From Fructilactobacillus lindneri DSM 20690 = JCM 11027 (lineage in GTDB: Bacteria; Bacillota; Bacilli; Lactobacillales; Lactobacillaceae): a stretch of 64,000 bases of DNA. The stretch is from contig NZ_MIYK01000010.1 of NCBI RefSeq assembly GCF_002907375.1, forward strand, positions 124,001 through 188,000, written 5' to 3'. Numbering within the stretch: the stretch's first letter is position 1; the number at the start of each line of letters is the position of its first letter. The position numbers and the translations under genes are program-made. This document shows positions 7,660-15,239 of this stretch, piece after piece. The notes beneath the pieces were generated by a model. The model made no database searches and was not told the origin of the DNA. It was given only the letters and a program-made list of their open reading frames with translations.

Positions 7660-8607
7660 TTAAATCAAATATTTAGGCTTCTTGGTAAGCAAATCTTTGA
7701 CTTGGTCTGACAAGCTGGGTAACGGCTGACCTAATACATTTTCTAAAGCATTTTCATTTTCGGTGTTATTTTTTAGAATTTCTTCGTGTGACATTCCAAA
7801 TTTAACTGCACTTTTTCCAATTCGTTCGTTTAAAGCACCAGAACGAATCAATTTTTGAATTGCAACTTTAAAAGCAATTACATCAGCAGGGAGCTTTTCT
7901 TGTTCCAAATCCGCTTGATATTCAGCTAAATCAACTGATTTAACCGGGAAATCTTTTCCAGTCACTTCATGGATTGCTTTAGCAAGTTCGTGATAAGTAT
8001 GTTGTGCACCGTGAAATTCATAAACTTCTAAAGGAGTGGTTTCAATCATTGAAAGAACACGGGCAGCCCCTTCAGCATAGTAAATTTCTTCTGCCCAACC
8101 GACCGTTTCGTCTCCGGAAGCATCAATCAACGGGCTACCATTAACAACTTGCTTGATTAAATCCATTTCATTTTCCAAATACCAGTTATTGCGTAAAAAA
8201 GCATGAGGCAAACGAGCGTCAATAATCATTTTTTCAGTTTTCCGATGGTCTTGAGCTAGTGGTGCTTCACTGACATTGGCATGCGGGAAGCTCGTATAAG
8301 CTATGAACTTAACACCAGCTTTAGCCGCAGCTGTAACAACCTTTTGGTGTTGATCAAGTCGTGGATGTTTAGGATCTGGTTGTGAGGAAACGAATAAAAC
8401 TCGATCAATGTCTTTAAACGCTTTTTCCATTGATTTTTCATCATTATAGTCTCCCTGACGAATCTCCAGACCAGCAGGAAACATTTTTTTGGCTTTTTCA
8501 GTGTCGCGTGCAATCACGACAATGTCATAAAATGGAACTAGAGTCACTAATTTCAAAATGGCTCGTTCACCAAAGCGACCTGTTCCAGCAGTAACTGCAT
8601 ATTTCAT
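7660..8607 (-). CDS. NmrA/SDR-family NAD(P)-binding oxidoreductase
   Basis: A 315-residue atypical short-chain dehydrogenase. The N-terminal TAGTGRFGERAI is the Rossmann glycine-rich loop, VIARDTEKAKKMF is the cofactor-specificity strand, and LFVSSQPD plus YTSFPHA fit NmrA-like quinone or azo reductases of the YtfG type. A lysine-rich C-terminus follows the variable substrate domain. Likely NAD(P)H-dependent quinone reductase or redox sensor; substrate unknown. It is slightly longer than the usual 280-290 residues, mostly through its C-terminal extension. Confidence 0.78.
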   Translation of the reverse strand: MKYAVTAGTGRFGERAILKLVTLVPFYDIVVIARDTEKAKKMFPAGLEIRQGDYNDEKSMEKAFKDIDRVLFVSSQPDPKHPRLDQHQKVVTAAAKAGVKFIAYTSFPHANVSEAPLAQDHRKTEKMIIDARLPHAFLRNNWYLENEMDLIKQVVNGSPLIDASGDETVGWAEEIYYAEGAARVLSMIETTPLEVYEFHGAQHTYHELAKAIHEVTGKDFPVKSVDLAEYQADLEQEKLPADVIAFKVAIQKLIRSGALNERIGKSAVKFGMSHEEILKNNTENENALENVLGQPLPSLSDQVKDLLTKKPKYLI

Positions 8608-8640
8608 AATTTAAGGACTCCTTTGCTAACATTTTAGCAT

Positions 8641-8671
8641 AAAAAAAGAACATGGAAAGATTCCATGTTCT
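8641..8671 (-). terminator. Rho-independent terminator
   Basis: AGAACATGGAA (8647-8657) and TTCCATGTTCT (8661-8671) form a perfect 11-bp stem with a 3-base loop; on the minus strand a run of seven T follows. It ends the HdeD-type gene. Confidence 0.9.
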
Positions 8672-8683
8672 GAATTGTTTTAC

Positions 8684-9205
8684 TTAGAATGAACGAACAA
8701 TTAATAAAATACCGAAGAACATGAAGTAGAAGGCTACTAAGAATAGACCAACACTAACTGCCATGCCAGGGCTGAATAAAAGGATAAATCCTAAGATAAC
8801 ACCTAAGACACCAAGAATCACGTCAAACCAAAAGTAACCCTTGTGTTGTTTACTAATGAAACGACTTGCCCAGAGTTCAAAGAATGAATCAAATATGAAC
8901 CAAAGTGCAAGGACGATCCAAATGTAAACTGTTCCAAGTTCGGGTTTGATAAAAATCATAACACCCAAAATCAAATCGATTACGGCACTAAAAATCAACC
9001 AGCCAGAACTCATTCCTAAGGTTTTATCAATCATTGAAGTATCAGCTAGTTTGATAACTCCTTCAACAACTAATGCAATCGCAATTACATAAATCAATAC
9101 TTTTAATGAGCCAAGCGGATTTCTTAAGATTACCATTGACATAATTGCAAATAAGACTCCAAGTACTAATGTAAATGGATCAAATTTTCTTTCTGAACTA
9201 AACAT
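8684..9205 (-). CDS. HdeD/DUF308 family membrane protein
   Basis: A 173-residue protein with six predicted membrane helices arranged as three hairpins, each with a G-V-L/I-F pattern typical of DUF308 (HdeD): ILGVLFAIMSMVIL near the start, DLILGVMIFIKPELG in the middle and DVILGVLGVILGFILLFSPG near the end. E. coli HdeD contributes to acid resistance at high cell density, but the role in lactobacilli is not established. AGGAGG precedes the start. It is a single-gene unit. Confidence 0.8.
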   Translation of the reverse strand: MFSSERKFDPFTLVLGVLFAIMSMVILRNPLGSLKVLIYVIAIALVVEGVIKLADTSMIDKTLGMSSGWLIFSAVIDLILGVMIFIKPELGTVYIWIVLALWFIFDSFFELWASRFISKQHKGYFWFDVILGVLGVILGFILLFSPGMAVSVGLFLVAFYFMFFGILLIVRSF

Positions 9206-9356
9206 AATATTTTCCTCCTTCGATTTCTTTATACAATCTTAATTATATCACAGATTAGTTTTTTTATTATCGCTTGCTAGTGAAATCAAGTGTTTTATAG
9301 TAAACTTAAAAAGAAAATGTCGGGTGTTAACTTACGAAAAGAGTTGTTGATTCAAC

Positions 9357-11951
9357 ATGAAAAAATTTTTACACACCGCTAAATATTATTTAGCAGCGTT
9401 TATCATTCCAATAATTGTGATTTTGGTGGCATTTGCCTTTCGTGGTATTGAACCATTTGGGAGTCATAATTTATTGGTGAGCGATTTGGCGACGCAATAT
9501 CTGCCTTTTTTTGACTTTTTGCGCAGTCAGTTAGTGCATCATACTTTTAGTACTTATTCATTCATGTTATCGCTGGGTGATAACGCCATTCCTATTTATA
9601 CTTACTATTTGATGAGTCCATTGAATTTGTTAGTAGTATTTGTAAAAGCTGCGAACGTTCCGTTATTAATGGAAGCCATCATTGTGATGAAGATTGGCTT
9701 GATTAGTTTATCAATGGAATTTTTCCTGAATGTTAAGTATCATCGTCAGGATATTCAACAAGTATTAGCTGCCATTGCCTATGGATTATGCGGCTTTGTG
9801 GCGATGTATTTTTATGATTTTATGTGGCTAGAAGCTTTAATGCTGCTTCCTTTGGTAACATTGAGTCTAGAACGTTTATTTACTAAAGGAAAATGGGGCT
9901 GTTATGTTGTTACCCTAGCAGTTGCTATTATTTTGAATTATTACATGGGTTACATGATGTGCATTTATTCGGTCATTTACTTCATCTATTTAGTATTATT
10001 GCACCGACCTGCAGGAACTAAATTTTGGCATTATTTGCGTGAACACGGGGAAATGACTTGTAAGTATGTAATTAGTTCAATTTTAGCTGCGATGCTGTCA
10101 TGTTTCATGTTGATTCCCACGATTGTTGGAATGCTTTCAACAGGAAAGGGAAGTCTTAGTTTGGTTAGTTTCTTACCTACGTTGCGGTTTTTGCCTTCAG
10201 CATTTGTGAGTTTAGGCGTTGGGGCAACCAACTTTGTAGGAAGATTGAATCACGAACCGTCTTTCTTTATCGGGTCGTTATTTGAAATTGGTCTCTTTGT
10301 TTTCTGGTTATCCAAACGAGTTAGTAAAAAAGAAAAACATGCTTCTTATTGGTTAGTAGGAGCAATTTTTTTTGGAATGTTGATTTCAACTTTTGATACA
10401 ATTTGGCACATGTTTCAAATGCCGGCTGGATTTCCTTTCCGAGAAGTTTATATGCTGAGTTTTGTGGTAATTATGCTTGGGTATGAAGCTTATCTAAAAG
10501 GAGCGTTTCAAAATAATCAAATAGTCGTTAAAGCTGGAGTAATTGTAGCTGCACTGGTATCTTTGGGTTATGTTTCAGCTGTTATCGAATATTTCATAGC
10601 AGGCAAGTTCGGCTGGTCGACTCCATTTTACGTTGCAAGTTATTGGCATTTGGTTTGGGCCTTATTATTTATTTTGGCAACTATCCTAATGCTGATCGCT
10701 ATTAACCGATATGGAAATAAGCTTTGGTGGTTAATGTTGGCATTAGTGGCTTTAGAAATGGGTACAAATGCTTGGATGTCACTAGGCGGAACGCATGAGT
10801 ATGGCAGCCAGAGCAAGTTTGCTCATGCCTTTGAGCAGTCGACCAAAATTATTAAGACACAGCAAACCGGTAAGCATCAATTTGGGCGTTCTAACATCAA
10901 TAATCAACTTTATGGTAAGAGTTTTAACATTAACTACAATCAATACAATGATTCGCTTTTGTATAATTTCTTTGGTGTTAATAGTTATACGTCTTCCCTA
11001 AATGTTCATACGCATGATTCGTTGTCTAAACTAGGTTTATACAGTCGTAATGAACGACGAATTAGCGTTAATGGCTCGATGCCGGTCACTAATCAATTAT
11101 TAAACATTGATAATCATGTTCAGATTAACCGGCATGGGAAATATCATACCCATCGTGATTATCGCTTTAGCGGACTGGGTTATGCTGTTTCTGATAAGAT
11201 TAACGGATTACACCTGGATTCAAATAATGTGTTTAAAAACTTGAATTCATTGGTTCAAAAAGAAGCGGGGAACCAGACAAATTATTTTGTGGCGAACCAA
11301 ATCAACCATGTTCAAGTTAAAGAACATCGTCATGGTTATCAATATAAAGTTAAAACTACCCCGCAAATGAATGGTATTCAATACTTTGATTCACCAACGA
11401 CTAGTCCTAATCAATTTTTGCAGATTAAGGTTGATGGGAAACCTTTAAAAACTGCTTATCATCAGCTTGGAGCAGAGATTATCAGAGTGGGACGTTATCA
11501 AAAAGGTCAATCATACACGATTACTTTTAATTCAAATCAGAAAATTAAGCATTTAAATCGTGATTTAGCAGGATTTGATGAAAATAAATTCAATCAATTT
11601 GTAAAAGATACTCAGCCATATAGGCTACAAGTTAAAAATCCACAAAACTTGAAATTTAAGGGAAATCATTTTGTCGGTTTTGTTAGAACTACTAAACAAC
11701 GTCCACAATTATTGATTAGTATTCCTTATGATAAGGGATGGCAGGTTACCGATAATGGAAAACCTGTTAAACTTAAGAAAGTAATTAATGGATTAACTGG
11801 AATTAAGTTAAAACCCGGAAAGCATAAATTAGAATTCACATACCATATTCCCGGTTTGGTAGCAGGTATTATTTTAACAGTGCTTGGAATAGTTGGAATT
11901 GGCGGTGAACTAATTTACTTTAGAAGAAAAGACAAAAATAGGGGGAAATAA
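9357..11951 (+). CDS. YfhO family membrane protein
   Basis: An 864-residue protein with about twelve membrane spans over residues 9-460, a large extracytoplasmic region (about 470-830) and a last span near 834-855 with a basic tail. The early motif LLVSDLATQYLPFFDFLRSQ, the YFYDFMWLEALMLLPLV segment and the late YDKGWQVTDNGKPVKLKK strand region are hallmarks of YfhO. Family members are GT-C-fold proteins that add sugars to lipoteichoic acid or related polymers. A histidine phosphatase gene begins 1 base after its stop, so the two are co-transcribed. Confidence 0.85.
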   Translation: MKKFLHTAKYYLAAFIIPIIVILVAFAFRGIEPFGSHNLLVSDLATQYLPFFDFLRSQLVHHTFSTYSFMLSLGDNAIPIYTYYLMSPLNLLVVFVKAANVPLLMEAIIVMKIGLISLSMEFFLNVKYHRQDIQQVLAAIAYGLCGFVAMYFYDFMWLEALMLLPLVTLSLERLFTKGKWGCYVVTLAVAIILNYYMGYMMCIYSVIYFIYLVLLHRPAGTKFWHYLREHGEMTCKYVISSILAAMLSCFMLIPTIVGMLSTGKGSLSLVSFLPTLRFLPSAFVSLGVGATNFVGRLNHEPSFFIGSLFEIGLFVFWLSKRVSKKEKHASYWLVGAIFFGMLISTFDTIWHMFQMPAGFPFREVYMLSFVVIMLGYEAYLKGAFQNNQIVVKAGVIVAALVSLGYVSAVIEYFIAGKFGWSTPFYVASYWHLVWALLFILATILMLIAINRYGNKLWWLMLALVALEMGTNAWMSLGGTHEYGSQSKFAHAFEQSTKIIKTQQTGKHQFGRSNINNQLYGKSFNINYNQYNDSLLYNFFGVNSYTSSLNVHTHDSLSKLGLYSRNERRISVNGSMPVTNQLLNIDNHVQINRHGKYHTHRDYRFSGLGYAVSDKINGLHLDSNNVFKNLNSLVQKEAGNQTNYFVANQINHVQVKEHRHGYQYKVKTTPQMNGIQYFDSPTTSPNQFLQIKVDGKPLKTAYHQLGAEIIRVGRYQKGQSYTITFNSNQKIKHLNRDLAGFDENKFNQFVKDTQPYRLQVKNPQNLKFKGNHFVGFVRTTKQRPQLLISIPYDKGWQVTDNGKPVKLKKVINGLTGIKLKPGKHKLEFTYHIPGLVAGIILTVLGIVGIGGELIYFRRKDKNRGK

Positions 11952-11952
11952 A

Positions 11953-12612
11953 ATGGGAGTTACAGCTTATTTAGTTCGTCACGGACAAACATACTTAAAC
12001 CTTTATAACAAAGTTCAAGGTTGGATTGATTCACCTTTGACTCAAAAAGGAATTAACGATGCCAAAGAAGCGGGGCGTCGTTTATCTGTTCTTCCTTTTG
12101 ATGCTGCTTTTACCAGTGATTCTGGTCGAGCAGTTGAAACTGGACGTCAAATTTTAAAAGAAAATCCGAATGGATTAAACATTATTACTTACCAATATCC
12201 TGAATTACGAGAACAGTTCCACGGTTATTTTGAAGGCGATAACTTGGAACAAATGTGGCAGTTTGTTGGAGAACAAGTTAAAATCACTAATGAAAAAGGT
12301 GTTTTAGAACACTTTGGACTGGAACGTGCTCGTGATTTGATTGCCAAAGCTGATTTATATCATGATGCTGAAGACAATCAACAATTTTGGACGCGGATTG
12401 ATCGTGGCTTTGATCGTATTCGAGAGAATACTAAAGATGGTGAAGTAATCTTGATTGTATCGCACGGAATGACGATTCGTTCGATTGTTGATCGTTACGC
12501 TCCTGAACTTGATCAGGGTCAACCAGCCAAAAATGGTAGTATTACAAAGTTAAATATTCTTCCTGACACGATTAAGGTTGAATATTACAATAAACTGGAT
12601 GATAACATCTAA
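11953..12612 (+). CDS. Histidine phosphatase family protein (phosphoglycerate mutase-like)
   Basis: A 219-residue cytosolic phosphatase. YLVRHGQTYLN carries the catalytic His (about residue 10) in the RHG motif; FTSDSGRAVETGRQI, YPELREQFHGYFEG and VSHGMTIRSIVD (second His near 171) complete the site. This architecture suits a phosphohydrolase acting on small phosphorylated metabolites rather than glycolytic mutase, which usually carries longer insertions. The substrate is unknown. It follows the YfhO gene with a 1-base gap, which implies coupling but gives no functional link. Confidence 0.85.
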   Translation: MGVTAYLVRHGQTYLNLYNKVQGWIDSPLTQKGINDAKEAGRRLSVLPFDAAFTSDSGRAVETGRQILKENPNGLNIITYQYPELREQFHGYFEGDNLEQMWQFVGEQVKITNEKGVLEHFGLERARDLIAKADLYHDAEDNQQFWTRIDRGFDRIRENTKDGEVILIVSHGMTIRSIVDRYAPELDQGQPAKNGSITKLNILPDTIKVEYYNKLDDNI

Positions 12613-12656
12613 TTTAACCCTAAAATAGGGTAATTATGCTAAACTAAAAGCAATCA

Positions 12657-12816
12657 AATAAGAAGTTGGGGTGCCTTGAGCTGAGATTATACCCATTGAA
12701 CCTGATATAGTTCGGACTATCGCAGGAAACTTATCTTAATTTATGCAGGACAATTTGTCTTTTAAATTAAACAACTTTTTCGAGTTCTCAGCTCAGCGCT
12801 GAGGACTTTTTATTTT
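12657..12816 (+). ncRNA. TPP riboswitch (THI element) with expression-platform terminator
   Basis: The aptamer spans about 12659-12740: GGGGTGCC, CTGAGATTATACCC, GAACCTGAT and CGCAGGAA match the conserved TPP-aptamer blocks, and AAGAAGTT with AACTTATCTT closes P1. A terminator follows at 12783-12816 (AGTTCTCAGC with GCTGAGGACT, then T-run). TGAGCTGAGA in the aptamer (12677-12686) is perfectly complementary to TCTCAGCTCA in the terminator 5' arm (12786-12795), so the free aptamer can form an antiterminator. TPP binding sequesters CTGAGA and lets the terminator form, switching off thiD-thiE-thiM. Confidence 0.95.
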
Positions 12817-12849
12817 GGATTAAATTATGAAACGAGGAGTGTGGTTTAT

Positions 12850-13665
12850 ATGAAACAACAATTTTCAGAAGCATTAACGATTGCTGGAACTGATTCTGGC
12901 GGTGGAGCCGGGATTGAAGCTGACATTAAAACTATGCAGGCTTGTCAAACCTTTAGCACCAATGTAGTAGTTGGAGTAACAGCTCAGAATACGCTAGGGG
13001 TACAAGGACAGTATCCGTTGCCACGCGGAATTGTGAACGAGCAGTTTAAATCAGTTTTGGCTAATTTTGCGATTAAGGCCGCTAAAACAGGAGCATTGTT
13101 TGATGCCGAACATGTATCCATGGTGGCAGATAACTTAGCACATTATCAGTTACAGAATGTAGTGGTTGATCCGGTAATGGTAGCCAAAGGCGGTGCTCAT
13201 TTATTAACCGAGCAGGGAATTAAAACTCTCAAAGAAAAATTATTACCGCAAGCTGATGTAGTAACCCCTAACTTGCCGGAAGCAGAAATTTTAGCTGGAC
13301 AAAAAATTAATAGTGAGTCAGATGTAAAACAGGCTGCTATAAAGATTCAGCAGCTTGGGAGTCCGAATGTAATTATTAAAGGCGGGCATGCTCAGGACGC
13401 AACCGTTTCTGATTACGTTAGATTAGCAGATGGAACTGATTATTGGCTGACAAGTCCCCGCATTAATACTGAAAGAACGCATGGAACTGGCGATACTTTA
13501 TCAGCAGCCATAGTAGCATATTTAGCTCAAGGTGCTGATCTTAAAACGGCCATTAATAAAGCGCATAAATATTTAGCTGATATTATTCAACATCCCTTGT
13601 ACATTGGGAATGGTCACGGACCGTTGAATCATGGCAGCTGGAAGGATGATAATGATGAAATTTAA
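12850..13665 (+). CDS. thiD: Hydroxymethylpyrimidine/phosphomethylpyrimidine kinase
   Basis: A 271-residue ribokinase-fold enzyme that phosphorylates HMP and then HMP-P to HMP-PP, one of the two precursors of thiamine phosphate. IAGTDSGGGAGIEADIKT is the ThiD substrate-binding opening, VDPVMVAKGGAHLL the middle motif, and HGTGDTLSAAI the C-terminal anion hole with the catalytic Asp. The start is the ATG at 12850; an in-frame GTG at 12841 lies too close to the GAGGAG ribosome-binding site. First gene of the TPP-regulated operon; it overlaps thiE. Confidence 0.92.
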   Translation: MKQQFSEALTIAGTDSGGGAGIEADIKTMQACQTFSTNVVVGVTAQNTLGVQGQYPLPRGIVNEQFKSVLANFAIKAAKTGALFDAEHVSMVADNLAHYQLQNVVVDPVMVAKGGAHLLTEQGIKTLKEKLLPQADVVTPNLPEAEILAGQKINSESDVKQAAIKIQQLGSPNVIIKGGHAQDATVSDYVRLADGTDYWLTSPRINTERTHGTGDTLSAAIVAYLAQGADLKTAINKAHKYLADIIQHPLYIGNGHGPLNHGSWKDDNDEI

Positions 13666-14302
13666 TCCACAGATGCTACAGGTTTATTTAGTAATTGGCA
13701 CGCAAAATACCAATAATGATCCCCAACGTTTGTTGAAAATTGTCAAAGAAGCACTTGCTGCAGGAGTAACAGCGGTGCAGTATCGTGAAAAAGACGGAAC
13801 AACTTTAACAAAAGCTGAAAAAGTTGCTTTAGGACGGCAGTTACATCAAATTACTCAAGCAAAACAAGTTCCGTTATTTGTCGATGATGACTATGAATTA
13901 GCTCGTACAATTGGTGCAGAAGGAATCCATGTTGGACAAAGTGACACGCGAGCTGACGTAATTCACCAGCTAGCACCTGATTTAATGATGGGATTGTCAG
14001 TTCATAACTTAGAAGAACTAGAACGCAGCCGGTCTTTATTGCCAGTTGTTGATTATCTTGGAGTTGGACCGATTTTTGCAACCGCTAGCAAAATTAAGGT
14101 TAAAGATCCGATTGGGATGCAAGGATTAGACGATGTAATAACACAAACTAGCAAACCAGTCGTTGCTATCGGTGGAATTCATGAAAACAATGTAACTGAT
14201 TTTAAAACTGAAAAAGTTACAGGTGTTGCTGTGATATCAGCGATTACTAAAAGTTCAGATATTAAAAATACCGTTCAAATTTTAAAACAGCGAGGAAAAT
14301 AA
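13655..14302 (+). CDS. thiE: Thiamine-phosphate synthase
   Basis: A 215-residue TIM-barrel enzyme joining HMP-PP with thiazole phosphate to form thiamine monophosphate. Signatures: VQYREKDG (phosphate and pyrophosphate binding), PLFVDDDYELA, GIHVGQSD, YLGVGPIFATASK and the C-terminal VAIGGIHENN phosphate loop. The start sits inside the thiD end; ATGs at 13652 and 13655 are the sensible choices because GGAAGG lies at 13640-13645, whereas the upstream ATG at 13631 has no such site. Translational coupling to thiD is likely. Confidence 0.9.
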   Translation: MKFNPQMLQVYLVIGTQNTNNDPQRLLKIVKEALAAGVTAVQYREKDGTTLTKAEKVALGRQLHQITQAKQVPLFVDDDYELARTIGAEGIHVGQSDTRADVIHQLAPDLMMGLSVHNLEELERSRSLLPVVDYLGVGPIFATASKIKVKDPIGMQGLDDVITQTSKPVVAIGGIHENNVTDFKTEKVTGVAVISAITKSSDIKNTVQILKQRGK

Positions 14303-14303
14303 C

Positions 14304-15089
14304 ATGAAACAAAATTTTATTCAGCAAATTAGAGCTAAAAGTCCGATTGTCTTAAACATTGCCAACTTTATTACTCCCCAACATGTTGCAGATGGAATTA
14401 ACTATGTGGGCGGTTCTCCGATGATGGTAGCTGACCCGCTTGAAGTTAAAGACTTAGCAAAGCTAGCTAACGCCGTTACTATCAACATTGGCTCAACTAA
14501 TCCAGCTGCACAACTCTGTGCTTTAAGTGCAGGAGAACAAGCTAATACGATGGACACTCCGGTAATCTTAGATCCAGTAGCGGTTGGTGCGACTGCTTTG
14601 CGAAAAGAACGAGTGCAGCAGATTTTGCAAAATGTAAAGATTGATACCATTCGCGGAAATATTGGCGAGATTGCAGCATTGTCAGGCATAAATTGGCAAA
14701 GTCATGGGATTGATGCTGGAAGCGGAGCTGGTGATTCAATTGAAATTGCCAAAAAGGCCGCACAAACATTACAAACTAAAATTGTGATTTCTGGATCTAC
14801 TGATATTGTGACAGATGGAAAGACTGTTTATCTGATAAACAATAACGCCCCCATGTTAAAAACAAATGTGGGGATGGGAGACGTTTTAGATGGTATTTTA
14901 GGAACTGGTCTGAGTCTAGATAATTCATTAGAAACGCTTGCTTATACGACCGGAATTCTACCAGTGGCAGCAGAATTAGCTACTGTAGATAATAAAAATG
15001 CAGCAACCTTTTTACAACATACGTATGATAATTTAGCTAGTTTAGACGATGAAACTTTTTTTAAACGCCTTAAAATTGAAAAAAGATAA
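14304..15089 (+). CDS. thiM: Hydroxyethylthiazole kinase with GMGD active-site loop
   Basis: A 261-residue kinase that phosphorylates hydroxyethylthiazole for thiamine salvage. SPIVLNIANFITPQHVADGI and GGSPMMVADPLEV are the ThiM N-terminal substrate motifs, and RGNIGEIAALSG is the conserved central helix. The anion-hole loop reads NVGMGDVLDGILG, whereas Bacillus ThiM has GTGC; an Asp therefore sits where the Cys normally is, as in ThiD and ribokinases. Third gene of the TPP operon, 1 base after thiE; a terminator follows. Biosynthetic genes thiC, thiG and thiF are absent here, so the operon looks like salvage. Confidence 0.9.
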   Translation: MKQNFIQQIRAKSPIVLNIANFITPQHVADGINYVGGSPMMVADPLEVKDLAKLANAVTINIGSTNPAAQLCALSAGEQANTMDTPVILDPVAVGATALRKERVQQILQNVKIDTIRGNIGEIAALSGINWQSHGIDAGSGAGDSIEIAKKAAQTLQTKIVISGSTDIVTDGKTVYLINNNAPMLKTNVGMGDVLDGILGTGLSLDNSLETLAYTTGILPVAAELATVDNKNAATFLQHTYDNLASLDDETFFKRLKIEKR

Positions 15090-15093
15090 AAAC

Positions 15094-15126
15094 AAAAATC
15101 CATCTCATAATGAGGTGGATTTTTTG
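15094..15126 (+). terminator. Rho-independent terminator
   Basis: AAAAATCCATCTCA (15094-15107) pairs with TGAGGTGGATTTTT (15111-15124) around a 3-base loop, with more T after it. It ends the thi operon. Confidence 0.9.
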
Positions 15127-15239
15127 TAACTTTAAAATTATTTTTAACTGTTGAAATTATCCTTAAAAGGGTTAACATATATTTTAGTTGTTTTAAATTT
15201 TAGAGAGTTTGAACGATTTTAAAGATGAGGTGAACTAGG

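Noticed and set aside
14402-14769. Minus-strand frames inside thiM
   Set aside because: They have no ribosome-binding site and lie opposite a well-supported gene.
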